From Gordonia sp. 'Campus' (lineage in GTDB: Bacteria; Actinomycetota; Actinomycetes; Mycobacteriales; Mycobacteriaceae), in NCBI RefSeq assembly GCF_022206305.1, contig NZ_JAKOIW010000011.1:112563-176562 (forward strand): DNA of 64,000 nucleotides, written 5' to 3'. The translations under genes and the position numbers were made by a program. The stretch's first letter is position 1. Each line of letters begins with the position of its first letter. The notes under the pieces were generated by a model. That model saw nothing but the letters and a program-made list of their open reading frames with translations, was not told the origin of the DNA and did not search any database. Shown here piece by piece: positions 1 through 8,674 of this stretch.

Positions 1-838
1 TGGCGCCGAGTGTGCGGAGGACGTCGGGCTCGTCGAGCGTGATCGTCAGCCATTCGGTCAGCTTGGTGATCTGCGAGTCGACACCGACCAGCTCCGACAC
101 CGGGCGGACGGGCACGTCGGGTTCACGGGCCTGCGGCGGTGCGGCTGCCGTCGGCTGCCTGGGAGACTCGGTCTCCGCGACCATCCCGAGGGCGCCCGGG
201 ATGCGGGGTGTCGTCGGTCCGGCCCGGTCGACGAGTGGCGCCACCTCGCCCGACGACGTCGACCACAGCACCGCGGTGTTCGTCTGCACGCTGACCGGAG
301 CCGACACCTGGCCGTTCACCGGCGGACCCGGCTCGACACCCGTGACGGTGAGCAGTTCGGTGGTCCACGTGATGCCCACCGAGCGGGCCAGTGCGCGCGT
401 CGCCTCGGTGGCCGCCAGCTCGGGTCCGAGGTCGCGGGGGAGCAGCGAGACCGCGTCACCCACCGAGAGCACCTTCCCGAGCAGTGCCCGGCGCAGCGTC
501 GACTCGGTGATCGACTGGGTGGCCAGCACCGAACCACTCACCACCACACGGCTCGCGCCCTGTACGACGACCGGGGCGAGTACGACCGCCGAGTTCTCGC
601 GGACACCGGCGTTGGAGAACGCGATCTCGTCGAGGAGCACGACGCCGGTGGGCGCAGACGCCTCGGTGGCCGCGACGACCGCGGCGGTGACGCGCGCGCC
701 GGTGATCGACACCGCGTCCCACTCGCGTAGGGACAGCGCCGTCAACACCTCGGGGTGCACCCGGATGATGCCGCGCCGTGCCTCTGCCGCGGACGGATTG
801 AGTCGTGCCGTCAGGGTGAGAGAGGCCGGTGTGGTCAT
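1..838 (-). CDS. Cdc48-like AAA ATPase, N-terminal part (runs off the window)
   Basis: The reading frame is open from an ATG at 838 to the window edge, about 279 residues. The first 90 or so residues look like the double-psi beta-barrel N-domain of Cdc48/VAT ATPases ([19 protein letters not shown], then LREWDAVSITG). The visible end, ELVGVDSQ followed by LTEWLTITLDEPDVLRTLGA, is the usual lead-in to the first AAA module, so both ATPase modules lie outside the window. The start overlaps the pssA stop by four bases (ATGA), so the two are translationally coupled. In Mycobacterium tuberculosis the same neighbour order ends with an AAA ATPase (Rv0435c), which supports the call. Substrates are unknown; a protein-unfolding or proteasome-linked role is inferred from the family. 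Confidence 0.85.
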   Translation of the reverse strand, partial: MTTPASLTLTARLNPSAAEARRGIIRVHPEVLTALSLREWDAVSITGARVTAAVVAATEASAPTGVVLLDEIAFSNAGVRENSAVVLAPVVVQGASRVVVSGSVLATQSITESTLRRALLGKVLSVGDAVSLLPRDLGPELAATEATRALARSVGITWTTELLTVTGVEPGPPVNGQVSAPVSVQTNTAVLWSTSSGEVAPLVDRAGPTTPRIPGALGMVAETESPRQPTAAAPPQAREPDVPVRPVSELVGVDSQITKLTEWLTITLDEPDVLRTLGA

Positions 839-1962
839 TCGGGCTCGCTTTCGGTCGGACGCGGCCCCACGGTGGTCGTCCCCGTCGTGGCTGTCCCGGT
901 GGTGGCTGTCCCGGTGGTGGCCGTCTCGGTCGTACCGGTCCCGGGAGCGGCGACCACGGGCGCCGGTCCCGTCGGACGGTTCAGGCCCAGTCGGCCGAGC
1001 GAGTTGAGCACCGGCCGGCGACGCCGACCGTTCGGCGACGAGGTTCGCAGCGCACGTCGTTGCGCCCGCCGGACCGCGGGCTTGTCGTCCCAGTGCTCGG
1101 GACGCGACGCCACCCACCGCCGGGCGCGCCATGCGAACGGGATGTGCAGCGCGTATCCCGCGATCATGATCATCATCAGCACGTACGGGAACGTGACCAG
1201 CAGCGCCGCGGCCGCGGCCACGAGCACCAGCAGGCCCGCGACGGCACGGGCCGGGATCGACACCGTCTTCAACGACGAGGTCGGGATGCGGCTGACCGCC
1301 AGGAACGCCACGACGACCAGCCAGCCCCCGACGACGGGCAGCGACGTCCACCATCCCTCACCGAACTGTTGTTCCAGCCCGATCGGCAGCAGCACGACGA
1401 TCGCGGCGGCCGGCGCCGGGACCCCGACGAAGAAGTCCCGGGTGTAGGCGGGGGCCTCGTCGTCGTCGAGCAGGGTGTTGAAGCGGGCCAGCCGCAGCAC
1501 GACCGCGCAACAGTAGACGAGTGCCAGCACCCAGCCGAGGTCTTGGCCGTCGAGCAGGTGGAAGTAGATGATCATCGCCGGGACGACCCCGAAGTTGATC
1601 GCGTCGGCGAGGGAGTCGATCTCCGCGCCGATGCGGCTCGTCGCGCCCATCATCCGCGCCACGCGACCGTCGATGCCGTCGAGGAAGGCCGCCGCGACCA
1701 CGAGTCCCATCGCGGCGTTGATGTCGCCGTTGGTGGCAGCACGCATCGCGGTGAGTCCGGCGCAGATCGCGAGGATCGTCAACGACGACGGGATGACGAT
1801 GCGGCTCGCCTGCGCCTGTCGACGCAGCCGGCGGCGTTCGGGCGGTGGCTGCGGAACGGTGTGCGTGGACTTCGCGTGCCGTCTGGCGGATCGGGCGGTC
1901 GGGGTGCGGGAGGTCCGCGAGCCCGATCGGCGCCCACTGGGTTTCGGGCCGGACGAGTTCAT
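835..1962 (-). CDS. pssA: CDP-diacylglycerol--serine O-phosphatidyltransferase
   Basis: Makes phosphatidylserine from CDP-diacylglycerol and serine in the inner membrane; the next gene upstream, psd, converts it to phosphatidylethanolamine. The CDP-alcohol phosphatidyltransferase signature is complete: D98-G99, A102-R103, G112, D116, D120 (375-residue numbering). About seven hydrophobic helices follow a basic, Pro/Ser/Arg-rich N-terminal tail of about 50 residues. The C-terminal tail ends in a low-complexity Thr/Gly repeat (TATTGTATTGT). I chose the ATG at 1962, 28 bases after the psd stop; a GTG at 1977 is an alternative and neither has a strong ribosome site. At 375 residues it is longer than mycobacterial PssA because of the two tails. 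Confidence 0.93.
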   Translation of the reverse strand: MNSSGPKPSGRRSGSRTSRTPTARSARRHAKSTHTVPQPPPERRRLRRQAQASRIVIPSSLTILAICAGLTAMRAATNGDINAAMGLVVAAAFLDGIDGRVARMMGATSRIGAEIDSLADAINFGVVPAMIIYFHLLDGQDLGWVLALVYCCAVVLRLARFNTLLDDDEAPAYTRDFFVGVPAPAAAIVVLLPIGLEQQFGEGWWTSLPVVGGWLVVVAFLAVSRIPTSSLKTVSIPARAVAGLLVLVAAAAALLVTFPYVLMMIMIAGYALHIPFAWRARRWVASRPEHWDDKPAVRRAQRRALRTSSPNGRRRRPVLNSLGRLGLNRPTGPAPVVAAPGTGTTETATTGTATTGTATTGTTTVGPRPTESEPE

Positions 1963-1990
1963 CTCGGTCGGGTTCACCGGGCGGCTCGGG

Positions 1991-2713
1991 TCACTGGTCC
2001 AGGTACGCGAACGGGGTCTCGCCACCGACCGCGCGCTGGCCGACCGAGACACGAGGGCGGGTCCCTGCGGGGAAGTAGACGTCCACGCGCGAGCCGAACC
2101 GGATGAGACCGTAGGTGTCCCCGATCCGGAGGGTGTCCCCGACCTGCGGCTCGCACACGATGCGTCGGGCGATGAGGCCGGCGATCTGGACGACGGCGAG
2201 CTCGGGGCCTCCGGGGCCGCTCGTCCGGATGGTCATCGTCGTGCGTTCGTTGTCCCGGCTCGCCTCGGGGAGGTCGGCCGAGACGAACGCGCCCGGCGTG
2301 TGGGTCACGGTGGTGACCGTGCCGGCGATCGGCACCCGCTGCACGTGGACGTCGAAGATCGACAGGAAGGTCGAGACCCGGGGCAGCGGCTCGGTGCCGA
2401 GCCCGGACTCGGCGGGCGGCACCGCCTCGTCGACCAGGGCGATGGTCCCGTCGGCGGGTGCGACGACCACGCCGGGCTCGCTCGGGGTGACGCGGGCCGG
2501 ATGCCGGAAGAAGGCGGCACATGCACCGGCGGTCAGCAGAGCGGGCCGGGAGATCCAGCGATGCCGCCGGCCGAGCAGGGCCACGGCCGCCGGTGCGGCG
2601 ACGAACGGCACCCCGGCGGGATGGATCGGCGGGACGGTTTCACGGGCCAGATCGAGAAAATGGGCGACACGACCGATGTCGCCGTTGCCGTCCGGACGCG
2701 GACGTCGGGCCAC
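1991..2713 (-). CDS. psd: Phosphatidylserine decarboxylase proenzyme
   Basis: Decarboxylates phosphatidylserine to phosphatidylethanolamine. It self-cleaves at the Gly-Ser of RFGSR (G207-S208); the serine becomes the pyruvoyl cofactor of the small chain. The conserved PADG and FDVHVQRVP stretches are present. One or two hydrophobic segments near residues 35-70 anchor it to the membrane. The start is the GTG at 2713, because GAGGAGG lies about seven bases upstream of it. A GTG at 2737 would add eight residues but has no such site. At 240 residues it is the short form typical of actinobacteria and archaea. It sits between moeA and pssA on the same strand. Confidence 0.94.
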   Translation of the reverse strand: MARRPRPDGNGDIGRVAHFLDLARETVPPIHPAGVPFVAAPAAVALLGRRHRWISRPALLTAGACAAFFRHPARVTPSEPGVVVAPADGTIALVDEAVPPAESGLGTEPLPRVSTFLSIFDVHVQRVPIAGTVTTVTHTPGAFVSADLPEASRDNERTTMTIRTSGPGGPELAVVQIAGLIARRIVCEPQVGDTLRIGDTYGLIRFGSRVDVYFPAGTRPRVSVGQRAVGGETPFAYLDQ

Positions 2714-2817
2714 GATCAACCTCCTCTGGCCTGTCACCAGGCCGATTCCGATGGGGGCACCTCATCGCCGGGTGCACTGGCGTCCACTCTAGAGCGCCGC
2801 GTCCGGGCACCCGTTCG

Positions 2818-4059
2818 TCAGCGCAGGAGCAGGACGTCCACCGACGATCCCGCGGCGACCTCGTCGACGTCGGCGGGCACGTCGATGAGGGCGTCCGCCT
2901 CGGCCAGATAGCGCAGGTGGTGCGAGGCGGGTGGGCCGATCGGGTCCACCACCATGTCCGCGGCGGGTTCGCCGTCGTCCAGGACGCCGCGGAGGAACTG
3001 GCGTTTGCCCCGAGGCGACCGGATGTCGGCGCCGAGGCGCGCCGAGACCCGACGACGGTGCGGCGGCAACCCCATGGCGCCGCGCAGGGCCGGTCGGATG
3101 AACACCTCGAACGACACGAGTGCGCTCACGGGGTTGCCCGGGAGGGTGATGATCGGCACCTGCGCGCCGCCTGCGGAACCGTAGAGTCCGCAGCCCTGCG
3201 GCATCCCGGGCTGCATGGCCACTTTCACGAACTCGACGGTCCCCGTCGCCGACAACGCGTCCTTGACCACCTCGAAGGCGCCGGCGCTGACCCCGCCGGA
3301 GGTGATGATCAGATCGGCGGAGTCGGCGACCTCGTCCAGTCGGGTCGTGAAGTCCGCGGTGTTGTCCGGCACGAAGTGCAGGTGGCGCCCGGTCGCGCCC
3401 GCCTCGATGACGGCCGCGGTCAGCATGGCCCCGTTGGACTCGTAGATCTGGCCGTGGCGCAACGCATTACCGGGCTCGATGAGCTCGGACCCGGTGGAGA
3501 GCACCACCACGCGCAGCGGGCGGGCGACGGTCACCTCGGCGATGCCGAGCGCGGACAGCAGACCGATCTGGGGTGCGCCGATCACCGTCCCCGCGGGGAG
3601 TGCGCGGGTGCCGCGCTCGATGTCGGAGCCCGCGCGCCGGATGTGTTTGCCTGCGTCGACGGGCCCGGTGAAGGTGACCGTCGCCGCGGCGGCAACCGGT
3701 CCGACGGCCGCGTCGGTGAGTTCGACGGGCACCACCGCGTCGGCGCCGGAGGGCAACGGTGCGCCGGTCATGATGCGGTGCGCGGTACCCGGCTCGAGTT
3801 CGAGGTCGTCGGTGCGGCCGGCCGGGATGTCGGCGCCGACGGGCAGGACGACGGGATGGTCGGCGGTGGCGCCCGCGAGATCGATCGCGCGCACCGCGAA
3901 TCCGTCCATCGCCGAATTGTCGAAGCCGGGCAGGGACAGGGGGGCGTCGATGTCGGACGACGTCGCCAACCCCATGGCGTCGGGGACCTTCATCAGCACG
4001 GGTTCGGGTGCGCCGAACAGCGCCGCGACGACGCCTTGATGCTCTACGACGGTACGCAT
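2818..4059 (-). CDS. moeA: Molybdopterin molybdenumtransferase MoeA
   Basis: Inserts molybdate into adenylylated molybdopterin to finish molybdenum cofactor synthesis in the cytoplasm. Diagnostic blocks are present: PGFDNSAMDGFAVR near residue 45, AHRIMTGAPLPSGADAVVPVE near 95, VVLSTGSEL near 185, SGGVSAG in the MoaB-like domain, and LPGNPVSALVSFE near 310. The length (413 residues from the ATG at 4059) matches the family. It is first in a leftward run moeA-psd-pssA-AAA ATPase, as in mycobacteria (moeA2). A 104-base gap separates it from psd, so co-transcription is likely but not proven. The upstream open frame beyond 4059 covers the promoter region of the divergent HAD gene and is not coding. 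Confidence 0.93.
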   Translation of the reverse strand: MRTVVEHQGVVAALFGAPEPVLMKVPDAMGLATSSDIDAPLSLPGFDNSAMDGFAVRAIDLAGATADHPVVLPVGADIPAGRTDDLELEPGTAHRIMTGAPLPSGADAVVPVELTDAAVGPVAAAATVTFTGPVDAGKHIRRAGSDIERGTRALPAGTVIGAPQIGLLSALGIAEVTVARPLRVVVLSTGSELIEPGNALRHGQIYESNGAMLTAAVIEAGATGRHLHFVPDNTADFTTRLDEVADSADLIITSGGVSAGAFEVVKDALSATGTVEFVKVAMQPGMPQGCGLYGSAGGAQVPIITLPGNPVSALVSFEVFIRPALRGAMGLPPHRRRVSARLGADIRSPRGKRQFLRGVLDDGEPAADMVVDPIGPPASHHLRYLAEADALIDVPADVDEVAAGSSVDVLLLR

Positions 4060-4159
4060 GCGCACAGCATGCCAGGTGTCGTCGGGAGTGTTCCCGACGT
4101 CGGGGTTCTGCGCGAGGCCTGTTCTGCGACGCCGCATCTGCGGGACTACATTCGTGCGC

Positions 4160-4960
4160 ATGGCACTGGGTCTGCTGTTCGACATCGACGGGGTGATGGT
4201 CACCTCGTGGAAGGCGCTGCCCGGTGCGGTGGAGGCGATCACGGAGCTCGCCGATCGCGGCATCCCGCGGATGTTCTTGACCAACACGACGTCCCGGTCG
4301 CGCGGCGACATCGCGAAGGCCCTCGAGGAGTGCGGCTTCGAGGTCGATCCGGACGAGATCCTGTCCGCGGCCAAGCTGACCGCGGAGTTCGTCGCCTCGA
4401 CCTACCCGGGCAAACGGGTCTGGGTGCTCAACGAAGGCCCCATCGCCGAGGACATGACCGGCGTCGAACTCACCGACGACCCGTCGACGGCCGACGTCGT
4501 CGTGCTCGGCGGTGCGGGCGAGGTGTTCACGCATTCGACGCTGTCGACGGTGCTGCAGATGCTCCTCGACGGGGTGCCGGTGATCGCGATGCACCGGTCG
4601 ATGACGTGGTCGACCGAGCGCGGCCTGTGCATCGACACCGGCGTGTACCTCGAGGGGCTCGAAAAGGCTTCGGGCACAAAGATCAAGGCCGTCGGCAAGC
4701 CGTCACCGGTCGGTTTCCGCGCCGCCACCGACATTCTCGGACTCGAGCCCACCCAGGTCGTGATGGTCGGCGACGACATGCACAACGATGTCCTCGGCGC
4801 GCAGGCGGCCGCGCTGGTCGGGGTGCTGGTGCGCACCGGCAAGTTCCGTGAGGAGGCGCTGCGAGCCCTGCAGCGTGACGAGTTCGGGCCCTACCCCGAC
4901 CACGTCATCGACTCGGTGGCCGACCTCCCCGAGCTCATCGACAAGCTCGCCGGAGCCTGA
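4160..4960 (+). CDS. HAD superfamily (subfamily IIA, NagD/LHPP-like) phosphatase
   Basis: A small cytoplasmic phosphohydrolase of 266 residues. Motif I is D8-I-D10-G (nucleophile and acid/base), the motif II threonine/asparagine lies in FLTNTTS near residue 40, K180 in VGKPSP is motif III, and motif IV is G204-DDMHND-210. A large C2-type cap separates motifs II and III, typical of NagD, phosphoglycolate and pyridoxal phosphatase relatives. The substrate cannot be told from the sequence. It is divergent from moeA with about 100 bases between the starts, and convergent with the SRPBCC gene. Confidence 0.88.
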   Translation: MALGLLFDIDGVMVTSWKALPGAVEAITELADRGIPRMFLTNTTSRSRGDIAKALEECGFEVDPDEILSAAKLTAEFVASTYPGKRVWVLNEGPIAEDMTGVELTDDPSTADVVVLGGAGEVFTHSTLSTVLQMLLDGVPVIAMHRSMTWSTERGLCIDTGVYLEGLEKASGTKIKAVGKPSPVGFRAATDILGLEPTQVVMVGDDMHNDVLGAQAAALVGVLVRTGKFREEALRALQRDEFGPYPDHVIDSVADLPELIDKLAGA

Positions 4961-4973
4961 CCCCCCGCCCCCT

Positions 4974-5001
4974 GAGGAGCGAGGAGCGCAAGCGACGAGC
5001 G
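4974..5001. repeat. Short GAGGAGC-type intergenic repeat
   Basis: Between the two convergent stops lies a run of near-copies of GAGGAGC followed by GCAAGCGACGAGC. Such GAGCG-rich strings recur between genes in this group of actinobacteria. CTGACCC (4957-4963) and GGGTCAG (5010-5016) flank it and could pair, so it may act as a weak two-way terminator. No gene fits here. Confidence 0.4.
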
Positions 5002-5012
5002 TCGTGGAAGGG

Positions 5013-5471
5013 TCAGTTGGACTCGGCGGCGCGCTTGATCTTGCCGAGAGTCTCGGCCATGCCGAGCTTCAGCTCCGCCTCGAACGAGTCGGCACCGCCG
5101 AACAGCTTGTCCACGAGCACCGAGGAGACCTTGGTGGTCGACCCGTTGACCTCACGGCGCTCGGTGACCGTGACGCCGGCGTCCTTCGGGGTGATGGTGT
5201 AGCTCCACACGGTGTGGTTTTCCGCGACCCGGAAACCGAGTTCCTGGTTGGGGGTGAAGCGCACGACCTTGGAGGTGGTCGGCCACACCAGCGGGCCCCG
5301 GCGGTTGATGTTGATGGTCTTGGTCCCCAACCCGACGGTGCCGCCGCGGATGATCATCTTCTTGCACTGGGGGCTCCACTCGCCCATGCGCTTGAGATCG
5401 GAGATCACCGACCACACCTGCTCGGGCGTGGCGTCGATGTCGATGGATTCCTCGATGAGTGCTGCGGTCAT
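5013..5471 (-). CDS. SRPBCC (START/polyketide-cyclase-like) family protein
   Basis: A 152-residue soluble protein with the helix-grip fold signature IDATPEQVWSVISDLKRMGEWSP near the N-terminus, then antiparallel strands and a long C-terminal helix (EAELKLGMAETLGKIKRAAE). Members bind hydrophobic ligands in a deep cavity; mycobacteria and relatives carry many copies, mostly uncharacterised. I chose the ATG at 5471; an upstream in-frame TTG at 5480 is less likely. It is convergent with the HAD gene and transcribed in the same direction as the DUF350 gene, about 100 bases apart. The function is unknown. Confidence 0.83.
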   Translation of the reverse strand: MTAALIEESIDIDATPEQVWSVISDLKRMGEWSPQCKKMIIRGGTVGLGTKTININRRGPLVWPTTSKVVRFTPNQELGFRVAENHTVWSYTITPKDAGVTVTERREVNGSTTKVSSVLVDKLFGGADSFEAELKLGMAETLGKIKRAAESN

Positions 5472-5571
5472 GGTCGCCAACCCTATGGGCTTGTTGGCCG
5501 AGGGTCAATAAGCAGGTTCGGCCACTCGCGTCAACCCGGAAAGGGCGTGGACCAGCGGCGTCACGCCGAAT

Positions 5572-6042
5572 TCAGACCAGCAGGGTCATTCCGATGATGG
5601 CGCCCACGGTCACGAAGACCGCGGCCGTGATCCACCCCGCGGGGTGTTCGTCGGCAGCCCCACGGCCGGCCGGATCGGCGTCGTCGCGCGGCGGCCCGTC
5701 GAACAGCAGCGTGCCGAGCTTGCCCGGCGTGAGCCAGTCGATCAGCACGAACGACCACATCATCACCGCGATCGTGAGCACCGTGTAGGCCGCTGTGTAG
5801 AGGAGTGCGCGCCACAGCTCCAGGAGCTCGGTGTCGATGACCGAACAGACCAGCACGATCGCGACGCCGAGGACCATCGAGGTGGTGAGCAGCACCGCGT
5901 TGCGGTTGTGTTCGATCCACACCAGCTGCCGCAACCGGCCTGGTGTCACCAGGTCGAGCGCCGCGAATCCGACGACGAGCAAGGCGATCCCGACGAGGCT
6001 GAACGACGCCCCCGCGGCAAGGTTGTCCCGCAACAGTTCCAT
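5572..6042 (-). CDS. DUF350 family membrane protein (solitary copy)
   Basis: A 156-residue integral membrane protein with four predicted helices arranged as two related halves. Each half carries the DUF350 signature, here ALDLVTPGRL and IDWLTPGKL. An acidic loop (residues about 118-135) precedes a last hydrophobic segment. It is a paralog of the DUF350 protein at 32458-32883; both share LTPGKL-type motifs and a R-N-A motif (EHNRNA against DRNRNA). This copy lacks the SpeE/DUF4247/DUF2617/DUF4178 partners. The biochemical role of DUF350 is unknown. Confidence 0.8.
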   Translation of the reverse strand: MELLRDNLAAGASFSLVGIALLVVGFAALDLVTPGRLRQLVWIEHNRNAVLLTTSMVLGVAIVLVCSVIDTELLELWRALLYTAAYTVLTIAVMMWSFVLIDWLTPGKLGTLLFDGPPRDDADPAGRGAADEHPAGWITAAVFVTVGAIIGMTLLV

Positions 6043-6103
6043 CCGGTTCCTCTCGCTTCACGACCCCGACAATGTCATCCCGCGGGCTGCCGCCCGACAA
6101 CGA

Positions 6104-6153
6104 CTTCAGCGAAGGTCCGCACGCTCACAGGAGCGGCAGGACCTTCGCTGAAG
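6104..6153. terminator. Perfect 15-base inverted repeat between same-strand genes
   Basis: CTTCAGCGAAGGTCC (6104-6118) is exactly repeated in inverse at 6139-6153 with a 20-base loop. It lies between the stop of the acyl-CoA dehydrogenase (6217) and the start of the DUF350 gene (6042), both leftward. There is no T-tract, so it could be a non-canonical terminator, an mRNA end-stabilising hairpin, or a protein-binding site. Confidence 0.55.
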
Positions 6154-6216
6154 GACAGTAGCCGGGGCGGAGCCCCACAGCACCCCCCCGGCGGATGTCC
6201 GGAGGAGATCGGGGTG

Positions 6217-7329
6217 TCAGCCGACGCTGAGCATGTCGTAGGTGTCGACGTTCTCCGCCAGGCGCGTCACATGATCCGACGCGTCGCCGAGCGTGTGGCT
6301 GATCGCGGTCAGGCGGCTCACATAGTGCGCGATCGGGTACTCGGCGGTCATGCCGATGCCGCCGTGCATCTGGATCGCTTCCTGGCCGACCAGACGCGCG
6401 GACCGGCAGATCTGCAGCTTTGCCCGCGACGCGATGATCGGGTCGGCGATGCCGTCGGCCAGCGCCGAGGTCGCGTACAGACTCAGGCTGCGCGCCAGTT
6501 CGAGCTGGACATACATGTCGGCGGCACGGTGGGTGAGCGCCTGGAACGACGAGAGGGTGACGCCGAACTGCTTGCGCGACTTGAGGTAGTCGACGGTGAG
6601 GTCGAGGCTGCGCTCCATCGCGCCGACGGCCTCGGCACACAGCGCCGTCTGGATGCCGACCTCCGCGTCGGCGATCGTCTGCGAGGCGTCCCCGTCGCCG
6701 AGACGCGTGGCCTTGGCGTCGGTGAACTCGATCTGCGCGCCGCGCCGGCGATCGTGGGTCCGGTACGGGGTGCGGGTGACGCCCTCGGCGTCGGCGTCGA
6801 TGAGGTAGAGGCCGACACCCTTGTCGTCGCGCGCCGACACGATCAGCTTGGCTGCGCAATCACCGTGTCCGACAAGGCTCTTGGTGCCGTTCAGGGCGCC
6901 GTCGGCCGATGCGGTGGTCTCCACCCGGGCCTCCGGCCACCGGTCGCCGGGCTCGGTGTGGGCGAAGGCCATGAGGAGTTCGCCGGATGCCAGCGCGGTG
7001 CGCAGCTCGGTGCGGGTCGCGTCGTCGGCGAGGCCGAGGAGCGAGCCGGGGACGAGGACCGAGTCGAGGTAGGGCTCCGGAGCCAGTGCGCGGCCGAGTT
7101 CGGTCATGACACTGGTGAATTCGACGGGGCCGGCATCCATGCCGCCCTCGTTCTCCGGGAAGGTGAGGCCGAGGATGCCGATCTCGGCCAGCGACTTCCA
7201 CACCTTCTCGCTCCAGCCGAGGTCGGTGTCGGTGACCTTGCGCAGCGTCTCGACGTCGTAGGTCTTGGTGAGGACTTCGCGAACGGTGTCGCGCAGCATC
7301 CCCTGCTCTTCGGAAAGCTCGAAATCCAT
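6217..7329 (-). CDS. Acyl-CoA dehydrogenase, small partner subunit
   Basis: A 370-residue FAD enzyme of the acyl-CoA dehydrogenase family. N-terminal helices (LSEEQGMLRDTVREVL), a central beta domain and the C-terminal helical domain with SRKQFGVTLSSFQALTHRAADM and QMHGGIGMTAEYPIAHY are present. It follows the next dehydrogenase gene by 43 bases on the same strand. Such side-by-side unequal pairs form mixed tetramers in mycobacteria (FadE26/27, FadE28/29 types for steroid side chains), each subunit giving part of the FAD site; that assembly is inferred here. The ATG at 7329 has AAGGA five bases upstream. The substrate is unknown; a steroid, lipid or branched acyl-CoA is possible. Confidence 0.88.
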   Translation of the reverse strand: MDFELSEEQGMLRDTVREVLTKTYDVETLRKVTDTDLGWSEKVWKSLAEIGILGLTFPENEGGMDAGPVEFTSVMTELGRALAPEPYLDSVLVPGSLLGLADDATRTELRTALASGELLMAFAHTEPGDRWPEARVETTASADGALNGTKSLVGHGDCAAKLIVSARDDKGVGLYLIDADAEGVTRTPYRTHDRRRGAQIEFTDAKATRLGDGDASQTIADAEVGIQTALCAEAVGAMERSLDLTVDYLKSRKQFGVTLSSFQALTHRAADMYVQLELARSLSLYATSALADGIADPIIASRAKLQICRSARLVGQEAIQMHGGIGMTAEYPIAHYVSRLTAISHTLGDASDHVTRLAENVDTYDMLSVG

Positions 7330-7372
7330 GGTGTTCCTTAGGTGAAGGTCGGAAAAGAGTCGTGGCCGGGGC

Positions 7373-8566
7373 TCAGAGGCCCAGGACGGCCTTGTCGATG
7401 ATCTGGCGCTGCACTTCCGACGAGCCGCCGTAGATCGTGACCTTGCGGTAGTTGAGGTAGGTCGGGGACGCGAGCTGGGCCCACTCGGGTGCGCTCACCT
7501 CGGCGCTGCCGTTCGGCGCCGACGCGTCGAGCTGTGCCACCGGAAGCGAGTCGGGGCCGGCGATGTCGGCGATCAGCTCCATCGCGGCCTGCTGCAGCTG
7601 GCTACCGGTCAGCTTCAGCAGCGACGACGCGGGGTTCGGCTTGCCGTCGGCCGACGACGCGGCGACGCGCAGCTGGGTCAGCTCGAGCGCGAGCAGTTCG
7701 TTCTCGACCTCGGCCAGACGCGCGGCGAACAGCGGGTCGTCGAGCAGCGTGCCCTTGGCGGTCCGGGTCTGCTTGGCGAGTTCCTTGGCGCGCGCGAGCT
7801 TGGCCTTGGTGTAGCCGACCCGGGCGATGCCATTGCGCTCGTTGCCGAGCAGGAACTTGGCCTGCGTCCAGCCGCTGTTCTCCTCGCCGACCATGTTCTC
7901 CACGGGGACGCGGACGTCGTTGAAGAAGACCTCGTTGACCTCGTAGCTGCCGTCGATGAGCTGGATCGGGCGGATCTCGACGCCCGGGGTGTCCATCGGG
8001 AACAGGAACATGCTGATGCCGGCCTGCTTCTTCACGTCCGGGTTGGTGCGCGCGAGACAGAAGATCCAGTCCGCGAACTGGCCGAGCGTGGTCCAGGTCT
8101 TCTGGCCGTTGATCACGTAGTGGTCGCCGTCGCGGACCGCGCGGGTCTTGAGCGAGGCGAGGTCGGAGCCGGCCTCGGGCTCGGAGAAGCCCTGGCACCA
8201 CCAGATGTCGAGGTTGGCGGTCTTGGCGAGAAAGCGTTCCTTCATCTCGTCGGACCCGAACTGTGCGATGACCGGACCGATCATGCCGACGTTGAAGGGG
8301 AGCATGTCGGGGACGAACGCGAGGCTCATCTCCTCGCGGTAGATGTGGTGCTGGATCGGGGTCCAGTCCTTGCCGCCGTACTCCGCGGGCCAGCTCGGCG
8401 TCGCCACGCCGTGCTCGTTGAGGATGCGGGTGGTCGTGACGAGGTCCTCGGGGTAGTTGAGCTTGCCCTCCTCGCACCGCTTGCGGACGTCTTCGGGAAC
8501 CTTGGCGAAGATGCCGCGCAACTCCTCGCGGAAGGCCTCTTCTTCAGGACTGAATTTCAGCTGCAT
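7373..8566 (-). CDS. Acyl-CoA dehydrogenase, large partner subunit
   Basis: A 397-residue acyl-CoA dehydrogenase with the FAD/acyl signature QGFSEPEAGSDLASLKTRA near residues 125-143 and NGQKTWTT. The C-terminus reads TIYGGSSEVQRQII. Medium-chain enzymes have YEG, with the catalytic Glu, where this has YGG, so the base, if any, must lie elsewhere or in the partner subunit, as in other heteromeric FadE pairs. A long insert with NERNGIARVGYTKAKLARAKELA is typical of the FadE26-like branch. It is the first gene of a two-gene leftward operon. A 7-4-7 palindrome at 8675-8692 sits just upstream, beside a divergent TetR gene, so TetR control is likely. Confidence 0.88.
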   Translation of the reverse strand: MQLKFSPEEEAFREELRGIFAKVPEDVRKRCEEGKLNYPEDLVTTTRILNEHGVATPSWPAEYGGKDWTPIQHHIYREEMSLAFVPDMLPFNVGMIGPVIAQFGSDEMKERFLAKTANLDIWWCQGFSEPEAGSDLASLKTRAVRDGDHYVINGQKTWTTLGQFADWIFCLARTNPDVKKQAGISMFLFPMDTPGVEIRPIQLIDGSYEVNEVFFNDVRVPVENMVGEENSGWTQAKFLLGNERNGIARVGYTKAKLARAKELAKQTRTAKGTLLDDPLFAARLAEVENELLALELTQLRVAASSADGKPNPASSLLKLTGSQLQQAAMELIADIAGPDSLPVAQLDASAPNGSAEVSAPEWAQLASPTYLNYRKVTIYGGSSEVQRQIIDKAVLGL

Positions 8567-8674
8567 GAGTTCTTCTCTACTCCTGTCGAGGATGTCCGTG
8601 TCCGGGCGGTGGTGCCCGACGAGGGCCTCTGCCGAGGCGCTCCTGCTGGGAAAACCCGGCCGATCCCATCAATG

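Noticed and set aside
2521..4851. A 776-residue plus-strand open frame over moeA and the HAD gene
   Set aside because: It runs antisense to moeA, which has all family motifs, and its product is a low-complexity Arg/Gly/His string typical of GC-rich shadow frames.
5644..7341. A 565-residue plus-strand open frame opposite the acyl-CoA dehydrogenase
   Set aside because: It is antisense to a well-matched FadE gene and shows no domain.
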